From assembly GCA_037043015.1 (NCBI GenBank), contig CM073324.1:1915413-1979412 (forward strand): DNA of 64,000 nt, read 5' to 3'. The notes beneath the pieces were generated by a model. That model was given only the letters and a program-made list of their open reading frames with translations. It was not told the DNA's origin and searched no databases. The DNA is from Bryum argenteum. Taxonomy: Eukaryota; Streptophyta; Bryopsida; Bryales; Bryaceae. Positions 1 through 10,588 of the stretch are shown here, one piece after another. The translations under genes were made by a program, and so were the position numbers. Position 1 is the first letter of the stretch. Each line of letters opens with the position of its first letter.

Positions 1-1
1 T

Positions 2-700
2 AATCTTTCCGCTCTTCTATGGCCAAATCTAAATGTAGACGATAGGCTGTATCAACGGCTTCCTTCATTGCTTCGTTAGGTAGCGATTTTCGAGTTTCTT
101 TGTATTCCCAACAATGTTGGCACTTTGAAAACCTTGACTCCGCCGGAACATGCACATTAGGAAATTCAGTTCTCCACATTTTAGAAAAAGTGGACAACCC
201 TATTTGATTCTCTCCCATTCGAACAAGTGTGGAGTTGATAATTGTCCATACTTCTTGGCGACGTACACTCATGGGCAAACAAACTACAGGGAGAATTACT
301 CCATCACTTCTTCGGCGAACTTGCCTATGGGGTTGAGTTTCACCAAATGTATTGATGTATGATTCAAATTTTGCCCTTGCCATGGATATATGAGATGTTT
401 CTCGACGGCTCTCTCTGTTACCATGAATAGCTTCATACATATCTATTTCTCGAATATTAGATATGATCTTGGTCAATCTTCTCCTGCAATATCCAATGGC
501 AAGCGCAAAGCAACTATTGCAAACCAGACTTCCACAAATCTTTGTCTCAAATTTGCATTGTTCCAGCCTTTCTAAAGAAGTTACCTTGAATGCCCTCAAG
601 GTAGTGAGTAACCAAGTTGCTCTTTGTTTGTAATCTTTACTTTTCCAAGCTTGATAGCGCAGAGATAAGATATCAAACAATACAAATATACAATTGTTGA
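2..700 (-). CDS. Partial transposase-like ORF running off the left edge
   Basis: Reading the minus strand from about 700 down to base 2 gives an open frame of more than 230 codons with no stop; the first in-frame Met with good context is at 440, but the frame stays open upstream through KSKDYKQRATW and CGSLVCNSCFALAIGYCRRR. It continues past the window edge, so the C-terminus is missing. Ordered motifs are a Cys/helical segment (CNSCFALAIGYCRRRL), an IHGN motif, a basic linker, LPMSVRRQEVW, STFSKMWRTEFPNV and a CQHCWEY Cys pair. This order resembles a group of uncharacterised eukaryotic transposon-like proteins with an N-terminal helix-turn-helix followed by an integrase-like core; that is from memory of family style, not a search. 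It may be the 3'-truncated part of an element lying left of this window. Confidence 0.6.
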
Positions 701-829
701 GGGAGGTGTGAATTTTGAATCCACTCTCCATTTACTAATTGTAAAATAAATGATATTAAAGATTTATAAAGTGTCGGTACTTCGATGAAAGCTCACAAAT
801 ATAAGTGAATAGTTTTATAAGCGTAAGCA

Positions 830-1632
830 TGCGGCTAAGCCTAATGGAACATACAAATATAGAATTATTGAAAGCGGGGTAGGCGCGTGCCTAGCTACCT
901 TAGATAAAACATATGGATATATAAAACTAAAATTTCAGGTGAAAAGAGTTCAAAAGAGTAATAGATAGGGTACGACTCTAGCAAAAAATCGAGATCCAAG
1001 TGACTAAATTTTGTCAAGGATGGCATATACCTACTCCTAATACAAATTTACAAATAACTTAAAGATAAAAAAATTATTGAAGGCAAGGTAGGCAAGTGCA
1101 TACTACAGTTAATAATTCAGTATTTCAGAATATTAAAGAAAATAATGTAAATAATGTTGAAAACCTTAAAGACTCAGTACAACGCTACAACGCAATCCGA
1201 AATCCCTAATACAAGTCACCAAATTCCATAGGGGTTGGCATGTGCCTACCCTTCACGGAACTCACAAAATATTCAATTATTGAAGGCGGGGTAGGCATGT
1301 ATCCACCAGGCTTCGATAATTTACACATGGTTAATTTTCTAGGTAGAAGTTCCAAAATAGGTACAACTTGCTTGACATATTGCAAATACAAGTGATTAAA
1401 TTCTAAATCCGTAGACACGCGCATACCACAATAATTCAACAAGTAGAGAATGAATAATGTTCAAGACCTTAAAGACTCGGTACAAGTGTACAACGCTACA
1501 ACGCAATCCAAAACCCCTAATACAAGTCACCAAATTCCATAGGGGTTGGCATGTGCCTACCCTTAATGGAACTCACAAAATATTTAATTATTGAAGGCGG
1601 GGTAGGCATGTATCCACCCGGCTTCAATAGAT
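830..1632. repeat. Diverged tandem/direct repeats carrying the GTAGGCA palindrome
   Basis: Two strongly similar blocks, about 1150-1320 and 1461-1632, lie 311 bp apart and share long runs around CAAATTCCATAGGGGTTGGC and ATTATTGAAGGCGGGGTAGG. A third, more diverged block covers about 830-1105. Each block holds a pair of sites related to GTAGGCAYRTGCCTAC (879-894; 1022-1034 and 1089-1104; 1234-1249 and 1291-1306; 1545-1560 and 1602-1617), spaced about 57 bp within a pair. The same palindrome makes up the array at 4.2-5.0 kb, linking the two regions. Confidence 0.75.
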
Positions 1633-1640
1633 CATAAATT

Positions 1641-3042
1641 ACATAGATATTAATGATTGAAGTGAAAAGTGTATTTTTAAAGAAGAAAACCAATGTTGAA
1701 CTAGTAGAAGTTGCGGGTTATAATGTTACCTAACAAAATTTGGAGATTACTTCGACTTCGTTTAGTTTGAACTATGCATGATTTGTATTTTCAATTTGAA
1801 CCAACATGATGTTTTTAAAACTCTACGGGATGGAATGTTCATGACCAACCATCACACTCATCAATTGGAAAAGAAATGAACTGTGACTTCGTATGCTTTT
1901 ATAGTTGTTAGGAGCACCTTCACATAGTAACTTCGCCCTAATTTGTGGCGGCTACACTTTTACTTTTAAGAGTTAGGTATGAGTTAGGTTAGGTCAACCC
2001 TAATTCCCTTTTCAATCTCTGGACAGCCGAAGAGAGAGGGTTGCTTTGCACGTTGCTTTCTCCACGTTGCTCCAGTACCTTTGGCTTCTTCAGTACTCCA
2101 GTACCTTCAGCTTCTTCGTCTTGATGAGCACCTGTTTATCAAATTTGTCATCTGCTGCAAGAAGGTACGTTTCGTCCACAATCTCGCACAATCTCGCCGT
2201 GAATATGGAAGGGCTTATACAATAAAGTTCTGCCGTGAGGACGATCTAGTCGTCGAGTCTCGTTGTCCCTGTTAGAAGCATGTTTCGACCAGTTCGCCCA
2301 CTTCTTTTTCTTGTTCTTCTTCAACTTCGGCTTACGACCAGTGCTCTTCTTCGACGATTTCGTCTTCAACAACGATCTGCGGTGACTAAACTCAACCATT
2401 ACAACCGCTGCAGAGCTTATCAAATGTCCGGCCTTTACCACCACCAGGCCATCGTCCGCCTCATCGACAACAACTAACCCCGGTTGCCTCCGCGCAACGC
2501 AAGGTTCTAGAACTGCTAGACATATCAGTAGCACTGCAATTACTGCACTACATTCCTCATGGCTTTGCAGGGTGGTCCGGAGTGTCCTGCACTCACATTC
2601 AAACTTGAAAGTGCACTCGAGATGCTCTGTCTAGTGATGGTTCGAATGTGGGTACAATGCGGTACCACGGACAGGGTAACGAGGATACTGTAGTGAGCAT
2701 GCGGAGATGGATGTGGTTGTTGTGGGTATATGCTTATGTAGGGTAGCTAGAACTATTAGCGCCCACCGCTTAGAGGGATTCTACCGGTAGTTGACGATGC
2801 TTTTGTTGTAGCATATTTGTATCCTGGTAACCCACCTCGAAAATGGTGTCAGACAGAGGAATATTCAAAGAGGTACGCTTTTCAATACCCACATCGATAT
2901 ATCGTCCTCATTGGTGCTGTTAGTAGAAAAGACTCCTGAGCTTGAACATAAGATACAAGGAACGAGAGCATGTAATAGAATGTAATTCTTTCGATGTATC
3001 ATTACTTCTCACATAATTTGGATTTTTTTTTTTGTGGATCAG
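1641..3042. other. No recognisable gene
   Basis: This is mixed-composition sequence. The stretch at about 2000-2540 is more GC-rich and open on both strands, but the conceptual proteins are low-complexity and basic with no family signature. No RNA gene or mobile-element end was seen. It may be decayed intron or flank of the ABC-transporter exon that follows. Confidence 0.4.
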
Positions 3043-3165
3043 GTATGCTGTTCTGGATGAATGCACATCAGCAGTGAGTGCAGACGGAGAGGAAAACCTG
3101 TACAAGAATTTGCAGGAGAGTAGCATCACATTGCTGTCAATAGCTCACCGGCCTGCTCTTAAGAA
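3043..3165 (+). pseudogene. Orphan ABC-transporter exon (Walker B/H-loop region, ABCD-like)
   Basis: The 123-nt open segment is flanked by a pyrimidine-rich tract plus AG at 3041-3042 and a donor GTAAGT beginning at 3166. It encodes YAVLDECTSAVSADGEENLY, then a short linker and TLLSIAHRPALKK. VLDECTSAV is a Walker B/D-loop and the SIAHRP histidine is the H-loop of an ABC ATPase; the ECTSAV wording is typical of ABCD (peroxisomal/chloroplast half-size) transporters. No Walker A exon, signature-motif exon or transmembrane exons can be seen on either side, so it looks like a single exon captured or stranded by rearrangement. The splice sites and reading frame are intact, suggesting recent origin. 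It could instead be one exon of a gene with very large introns, but none of the expected neighbours are visible. Confidence 0.65.
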
Positions 3166-3715
3166 GTAAGTAGACCTTCTCTCGAACTATCTCACTGGAG
3201 ATCTTTGTAAAACATACCTAAATGTAAAATAGTGAACATACCTATAAGGTGTTGGGATTACGTTGTGATTCAAAGAATTGTAGTGGCCTCCTGCTATGCA
3301 TTTTAGAGATTCTATTATGTTAGCTTACATGTGCAGAAACTGCTCACCACTTTCAGTTGAGCCCTCCGTTACATCCTTCATCAATCTCCCACTACAGTCT
3401 TGCTATATCTCCAGTCATGGTCTTGCTCCATATTTGATCAATATGGATGCATATATTCTGTTGCATAGTTGTAAGATCAACTGCTTTTCCAAGAGAGGCC
3501 TTCTTAACAGGAATCAAAGTCAGACCTCTCCATCACTTTTATGAAATGTGATGTCATTTCGTCGTCTGTGAATTGACGACTGATGTGATGGTTTCAGCTT
3601 TTGTTGGTGACGTCAACCATTCCACCATCGGCAAGACCACATCCTGGAACTACATCAGTACTAGCACCGACGCCAGAGCCAGTAAGAGGTTCACTTTGCG
3701 AGAGGTTCATTTTGC
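3166..3715. other. No recognisable gene
   Basis: It contains a short 3.3-3.5 kb plus-strand ORF without family features and a small inverted repeat (GTCGTCtgtgaattGACGAC, around 3560). Nothing else is supportable. Confidence 0.35.
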
Positions 3716-3958
3716 TCTTGGGTACGGTTCTGATATGGGTACCTCCTCCAAAATAGTGTAATTTTTTTAAAACTACTTTTTTGATGAAAAAACAATATTA
3801 AAAAATTATTGTAACTAGATAGTATTATAGGTGACATGGCTATAGTTGTATGCATGTGTTAAAAAAAGGAATTTCTGGCACATATATCATGAATTACACA
3901 TAGGTCACACATAATGAGACGCGTCTTAGTGGTACCCATATCAGAACCGTACCCTCTT
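3716..3958. mobile_element. Short MITE with 24-bp perfect terminal inverted repeats
   Basis: Bases 3720-3743 and 3931-3954 are perfect inverted copies (outer end GGGTACGGTTCTGATATGGG). They enclose about 187 bp of AT-rich non-coding DNA. TCTT directly flanks both ends (3716-3719 and 3955-3958), a candidate target duplication. Length and structure fit a non-autonomous DNA transposon; the superfamily is not clear from the ends. Confidence 0.6.
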
Positions 3959-4203
3959 GATCCACATCAAATACTCTAAGCAGCAAGTACGATTTGCTTT
4001 CAAATCTTTCACCTCATTCCACTATAAATGATTCATTGAATCTGTACCTTGCACTATTTCCCTGAGAACTAGTTCCGTTTCCAATGCTCTTCTCATGTGC
4101 AGTCGTAAGACCTAGAAGGCGGCCTTGGAAAGCCTACCCGGTATCCAATTGATACTCTCCTATTTACGCATCAGGTATTTCTCAAGAGCATGAGAGTTTT
4201 CGT

Positions 4204-4980
4204 TTAGAATTTGTTTTTGTATTTTCATTTAGAAATTGTTCTTGTGAGTGCAAAAGCGTGAAGGGTAGGCACATGCCTACCATCTTTTCAATTAAAACTT
4301 GTTTTTGTGAGTGCAAAGGGTGAAGGGTAGGCACATGCCTAACGTGTTTTCAATTAGAACTTGTTTTTGTGAGTGCAAAGGGTGAAGGGTAGGCACATGC
4401 CTACCGTGTTTTCATTTAAAATTTGTTTTAATGAGTGCAAAGGGTGAAAGGTAGGCACATGCCTACCGTTTTGTAAATTAGAACTTGTTTTTGTGAGTAC
4501 AAAGGGTGAAGGATAGGCACATGCCTACCGATTTGTAAATAAGAACTTGTTTTTGTGAGTGCAAAGGGTGAAGGATAGGCACATGCCTACCCTGTTTTCA
4601 ATTAGAATTTGTTTTTGTGAGTGCAAAGCGTGAAGGATAGGCACATGCCTACCGTTTTGTAAATTAGAACTTGTTTTTATAGGTGCAAAGGGTGAACGGT
4701 AGGCACATGCCTACCGTGTTTTCAACTAGAACTTGTTTTTGTGAGTGCAAAGGGTCAAGGGTAGGCACATGCCTACCGTGTTTGCAATTAGATTTTTTTT
4801 TGGTGAGTGCAAAGGGTGAAGGGTAGGCATATGCCTACCGTGTTTTAAATTAAAACTTGTTTTTGTGAGTGCAAAGGGTGAAGGATAGGCACATGCCTGC
4901 CGTGTTTTCATTTAGAAGTTGTTTTTGTGAGTGCTGAGGGTGAAGGGTAGGCCCATGCCTCACTTCTATTAGTAAAATTT
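4204..4980. repeat. 12-unit tandem array, exact 62-bp period, palindromic core
   Basis: The core GTAGGCACATGCCTAC (or one-base variants) begins at 4265 and recurs every 62 bp exactly (4327, 4389, 4451, 4513, 4575, 4637, 4699, 4761, 4823, 4885, 4947), twelve copies with no net insertion or deletion. Outside the core the unit reads roughly TTGTTTTTGTGAGTGCAAAG then GGTGAAGG before the core and an AT-rich ..GTTTTCAATTAGAAC after it. The core is palindromic except for its central CA. Base changes are scattered while the register is kept. The array ends about 40 bp before the first ATG of the gene at 5019, so it occupies the promoter position. Sixty-two bp is about six helical turns, which would place the cores on one DNA face. 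Confidence 0.9.
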
Positions 4981-5018
4981 GAAACTAATACTTTTCTTTT
5001 CTTTTTTGTTTTTGATAG

Positions 5019-8000
5019 ATGATGGAGAGCCAAAAGTCACCAAATATTTCCAATGTGGTTGTTGATAGTTTCAAGGATCATGGATGGTGGTTGTCTCAAG
5101 CGGAAAAAATACCAATTCTGCATATCTCGGAATATGCATGGCTAAACAATGGTCTTTGGTGCGGGTTGACGAATTTTGTTGGCAAAGTAATCAAGATTGT
5201 TGAGCTTGCCTCACCGGATGGTGAAGGCTTGTGCGAGGTTTTCTTGCGCGGCGCAAACAAAGATGAGCCTTCATCATATATCTTGAAAACTAAAAACATT
5301 GTCCGTTATATGGATTACTCTGGAATGCGATTCACCGGACTTGCGAAATATACAAAATGGTGGGAGAGTATTAATATTCATCAACAAGAATTGCGTGAAA
5401 GGATTGTGATCTCTGTGACAAGTATGAGTGAATTGGAAATTGAGAAATTGAGGATTTATATGGAAGGGTACGAAAGGCGAATGCATGGGACGGGATCATC
5501 ATCAAATGAAACCGAAGTATTGGCCGCCGATGATCCTATAATATATGGACTCTCGTTTGTTTCCGCACGAGATGCTTCCGGATTTACAGAATTATCATCA
5601 ACTCCATCGTCGGTTAGCTCCAAATCTAAGAAGAGAAAAGAGAGAAGAAATTCTCGATTATCTCAAACTCAAGGTGGAGCACAAGTTGGACGTGAGAAAG
5701 AAGGATTAACAGAGTATGATTTTGTCGAAACCATACAACCATCGTTGCAAAGTCGTCGGAACACTAATCAGCTACTTTCTGCTGGTATTACTCTACAAAA
5801 AGCTGTCAAGGATGATGAATTAATGTTGCCAACTCAAAGCGAAATCGATTCCGGATTTGTATTTGGAAAAGATTTCTCATTTGCAGTAGATGTTGCAAAG
5901 ATACGACCAGCAAGCAACATCTTAACGAATCAACGGATGCTAAATGTTGCAAATGCAAACTCTGTTTACAAGAGACTTAGGGAAAATCAGTTTCCCGAAG
6001 CAAATATGATGACTTTACGACCGATGCACTATGTACCACCTACGAATAATTTTTGAGGGAGTTCGGAACCATACATATTCAAAAAAGAAGAAAGTAGGAG
6101 TGATTTTTTGTGATGCCTTGACTTGATGCCAGACAATACTCCGCAGGAAAAAAGAGAGAAGTTATTACCTCTTGTGACATGGGAACCCGTTGATGGTCAA
6201 CATATCTTACATGCTTGTCAAGTGCTAGCAGAGAAGGATCGGATACTTGGTATACTATCGGACGAAGAGTTTCAAAGGTTGTTAATTAAGCGACCGGCAT
6301 TGGTTGTGGTGTACAATGAAGAATTGAACTATTTAGTGGCATCGTACAAGAAAAACGAGGAAAATAAAATGAGAAAGTACCATAGTACGGTAGGGGAAAC
6401 CCTTGAGAAGATACGTGTGGTTTGGAAAGAATTTGGCTCACCTAATTCGTACAACAATGAAGATGTGGAGAAGAAGCGTTTATTTCTTCAATGTTTACCT
6501 AGCATTACTAGTAGTCGCCTCGATAATGCAGATAAAAAACTATCTGTTCAGAAGATGAATCTTTTGTTCAGAGACTATATTTCTATGGCAACAGTCAATG
6601 ATGACTGCTGGATGGCTTTGAAGGCAATGTGTAACGCATATGATCATGAGTTCACATATTTTTCTGAAAAATATAAGGTTCAAGAGTTACAAGGAGGCAA
6701 AGGAAAGCACAAGAAATCCAAGACTTATGAATGTAAGCGTATGACCATTACATGGTTAAGACCTTTGCAAGGAACTACTTCAAATGATTTTATTGTATTA
6801 TGCCAAGGAGCTACTGTAACTGCAGCAGATATGGATCAAAAAGTTTATTTTGGTCCAAAAAGTGTTAATCCTATCCCACACACATTGTATGTTTGGGCCG
6901 AGAAGTCAAAACTTCGTGCAGGGGTTCAGAATGCTATGCGATGGCTTGACACTGAAGCAACAGGTGGAATACAAGAGAAAAAAAAAATGGTTGGATCGTG
7001 AGATTACACAGTATGGGGACAAGAAAACATTTGATTTTTTGGGGCGCGATGTCACAAATGAGTTCAAAAAGAACTAGATGCACATTAAGGACTTGATTGC
7101 ATTCGAGACTATGGCTAAATACAAGTCTTTAATACCTTTCAAGATTCAGAATCACGTGAAATTGATTTTGGAAGGAAAACTTGGTTTATTTGCCAATAGA
7201 AAAGAGATTTTTCCTGATGGTGAAGATGGAGCTTGGATGATGGAGTTCGATTTTGGAGAAGGTCAACGGGATGCAGGTTTGGAGACGAAGGTGAAAGTCG
7301 GTGGATCCGTATTCGCTGAAGGAAACAGAACATTTTGTCGCCCTGCATTATGGACTTTTGATTGTCGAAAAGGTCCAAATAGACTTTTTTGGACCGAGGT
7401 TGAGTACAAGTCTATCATCCAAAAAATTTCGACCTGGATGGGTGATGTCGAGCATTGGAACGCAATCTTCATGCTTCCAGCTGGTGAGAATGCAGAGTTG
7501 GTGATTTCTGCATTAGGCGTGTCGAACTCACCATGATGGCATATTATTACAGGTATTTATGCTTTTGCTCCACAAACACAAGCGCATGGAAAAACAATAA
7601 AAGATTGTGGTAAAGTGATTGCAAAATACACTCCACTAGGTCCGATTGTTTTTGTAATGCATCATCTACCAACAACATCAATTGCGGAGAATTTTGCCGA
7701 AGATGTTCAAGTTCTCGATTCTTCATTTATGGAGCCTTTGAATGGTTGGGATATGTGTTCGAAGTACCGCGATGCGCGGTGTCCAGCAGTTGTGGATGAA
7801 ATTATTTCATCGTATTTTCGATCGGATTTGTGGATGATTATTGGTATCGGAATTTCTCATATGATTCATGCTTTAGCTGGCAAAACAACACATCTTGCAT
7901 TATTTGAATCCGACGAGAACATGACCCTTTGGCTTCGCAAGTGGAAAGCGGAAACGGTAGATGGAATTTCACCGGAAGATGGAGATGAACCTCTTTGGAG

Positions 8001-8670
8001 AGATATGGAAATCAACTCTTCATCCGATGAAATTGATGAAAGTATCGAGAGCAGTGATGAAGATTGCACTCTCCTACCGAAGAAGATGCGTAGGCAATCA
8101 AGAAATGCACCTAATCTTCAAGGTACAAATACGGCAGTGAACATTACAAGCATGAAAGGAGTTGGAGGAGTTGGAGAAGTTAGAGGTGTTAGAGGAGTAG
8201 GAGGTGTTGGAAGAGTTAGAGAATTTGGGAGAGTTGGAGAAGTTGGAGGTGTTGGAGGTGTTGGAGGAGTCGGAGGCATTGGAGGTGTTGGAGAAGTTGG
8301 AGGAGTTGGAGGCGTTGGAGGAGTTGGAGGATATTCTTCTCAAGATTCCTTTCACGTTTCCCCTACCCAAATTTCTGAAGATCAAGATATGAATGAAGAT
8401 GGTTACCGTTATTTTTCCGCTTTTAAACTTTGGTTTGATGGTAATCATTGGTATACACGCAAAGAATCACCAAGTGCCTCCAATGAATGCTCTTTCATTT
8501 ATACCCGCACTGAATTACCGTCGTATCATAATACTTCGGAGTTAACTGTAAGGGAACTTGGTGAAGTTTATGTTGGTGTAAATGTAGCAATGGAATTTGC
8601 GGAGAATGCTTTGGTATATCCATCAGACAGAGATCCATTTAGTTTGAATTTACCAAATTCAACAGAGTAG
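5019..8670 (+). pseudogene. Broken long gene (about 1,210 codons), possible ParB-like VDGQH domain; function unknown
   Basis: Four plus-strand ORF segments (5019-6056, 6123-7001, 7078-7536, 7615-8670) are pieces of one reading frame. The first two share a frame, separated only by TGA at 6054 and TGA at 6111. A slip in an A-run near 6978-6988 moves into the frame of the rest, which is broken only by TAG at 7075 and TGA at 7534; coding-like sequence continues through every stop. Ordered features: HGWWLSQAEKIPILHISEYAW near the N-terminus; a basic Ser/Arg linker (5610-5680); WEPVDGQHILHACQVLA (around 6180), which resembles the VDGQHR-type core of ParB/DndB-like proteins; a Lys-rich stretch; a region with GPIVFVMHH and IGIGISHMIHAL; an acidic patch (8010-8070); and a GVGGVGEV repeat tract (8158-8334). 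I do not recognise the family with certainty. The C-terminal third has a loose beta-class methyltransferase look (glycine-rich loop then LALFESDENM), which is speculative. Three of the four stops are TGA, as expected from CGA-to-TGA change in methylated DNA. Confidence 0.6.
8158..8334 (+). repeat. GGAGTTGGA micro-repeat coding GVGGVG
   Basis: An imperfect 6/9-bp repeat (GGAGTT, GGTGTT variants) lies inside the 3' part of the broken gene and codes for alternating Gly-Val. The complementary strand reads as an Asn/Ser-rich open frame, which is a composition artefact rather than a second gene. Confidence 0.85.
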
Positions 8671-10580
8671 ATTCTACATAAATGATAGAGCTTGCATTAT
8701 GTAGAATTATTTCAATTTATGTTGGTTATATAAATTTATACGTGTGTTGCAATTTCCTTTGAATAAATTGATTTGTATTTATTGTGTCTATTATGTGTTT
8801 GAATGTTGTCATTTCATAGAAGTCTTATAATAGTGATGACTTTACTTTCAAAAATTTCAAACACCAAAAGTACAAAAGAAGAATATAGTTTGGGGTAGGC
8901 ATGTGCCTATGTCCGATAAGAGCTATGGAGCAAGAAAATCTAGACTATCAATGAAAGTAGAATAGGCCTACTTTGAATCAATGAGGCACGTTAGTAATTT
9001 GATGTATCCATGCAAGCAATGAGATACCGAGAATATTACACAATCGCATTGTAGCAATTGTACATGAGAGGCAAATATTTATATATAAACTCAGTAACAG
9101 TAATGAATACAACATCAACTTAAGGGAAATAATATAATTTATCACATCATACACATTCAATGTTTTTTACAAATCTCGAAATTTCTGCCTCTAAATTCTC
9201 AGTTTCAGCAAATGTAAATTCCTCTAAATTAAAAATGTGAGAGCAATCGCATGTTTAATAGCACACTATGAAAAAGCTACACAAGTGAAAAGCCATAAGT
9301 TATACAGACAATATCCAAAAAAGTTACCACTTTGTAGGTCGTTTCTAGAGAAAACGTATTTTACAACAAAAAAAAAGTGCACATGCCTATGAGCACTTTT
9401 AACGAAGCAGGTGTTTCTATCATTAAGAGTTTACATCTACATCTACATTTTTATTATTTGTGGATGACGCTTAACGATTTTTTTATCTGGGCATGAACAT
9501 TTAACGATTCTTTCAATAGCAAATGAAAACTTCTTGGTTATTTAGATGCAAAATTTGAAATGATAAACTTGGAATTAGATACATGTGGTGTGAAAATTTT
9601 GGTTCACAACACAACACCCAAGTACATCCAAACCTTATCGAGTTCGTTCTAGGGAGGGTCAAGTTCGACTAATGTAATGTAAAACACAATCATTTTCAAT
9701 AAAAAAGGGGGTTTTCTTTTCTAATGATAAGACTAAGCTTTTCCACTCGTCCGAAGGAAATAGTATCACTCTTACATTCCTTCTTTTGATAATTAGTTTA
9801 ATATCTTAAATAAACTAATGTATTTCTTTAGCTTTACAATGAAGAACTATTTTTTAATATTTTATTGCTAATACAAATCATACTTGTCCCAAGTATATGA
9901 AAATGTTTCGAAGCAACTTTGAAAAAAAAGAAAAAAAAAAAACAATGCAAGATACTTCTTCCAAATCCCTTTAAAGAAGCTTCATTTCACCAATATAATC
10001 TTCAAATACTAGCACTCCAAGCTAGGACTCACACTTTTCCATAAGATGTGGTAAGAATAACCACAAAGAATAAGGAGATATAGCTCTATTTTCTAAGGGT
10101 TGAGCATTTTACTAAATGCACATTTTCCATTTTTAACCCTTTTCACACTTCAGCTACCATTTTGCCATTTCTAAGCCTAAAGGTGCAAATATTCCACTTC
10201 ATTTGCAAATATTCCAATTCAATTCTAGTTTGGAAAGATCTACAATGCTTCTTACACTATGTTTTTCGAACAAGACTATAAACAAATAGAAAGCGTGACT
10301 ACAATACAATATTTGAAGAATAAGATTCACAACAAATATGGAAATCAAGTCCATTAAAAAAAAACAAATACTTATTTGATCAAAAATGATGAATATTAAA
10401 TATTGTAGTTTGATCAATCATAGTAATGTGGATATTGAAAAAAATGTAAACAATGACTTTTGTAATATAACACCTAGTAATATTAAATTTGAAACTATAA
10501 GAATGAAATTCAAAGTAATTTATCTAATATTTGTGAAAAAAAGGATAATGATGATTATTGTGTAAAAGAAATCTAACTTA
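8671..10580. other. AT-rich, no gene; one further palindrome at 8895-8910
   Basis: GTAGGCATGTGCCTAT at 8895-8910 matches the palindromic core of the upstream array and lies 225 bp after the broken gene's stop codon. A degenerate half-site (GTGCACATGCCTAT) lies near 9380. The rest is AT-rich with no ORF of interest and no recognisable element end. Confidence 0.5.
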
Positions 10581-10588
10581 TTTAGATA

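Noticed and set aside
4726-4911. Minus-strand ORF inside the 62-bp array
   Set aside because: It is only a translation of tandem repeat units (62 is not a multiple of 3); there is no independent coding signal.
4204-4980. CRISPR-like array
   Set aside because: The units are contiguous 62-bp repeats with no unique spacers, in nuclear plant-type DNA; this is a tandem repeat.
8098-8448. Minus-strand Asn/Ser-rich ORF opposite the GVG repeat
   Set aside because: It is the reverse complement of the GGAGTTGGA repeat in the broken gene; the composition explains the open frame.
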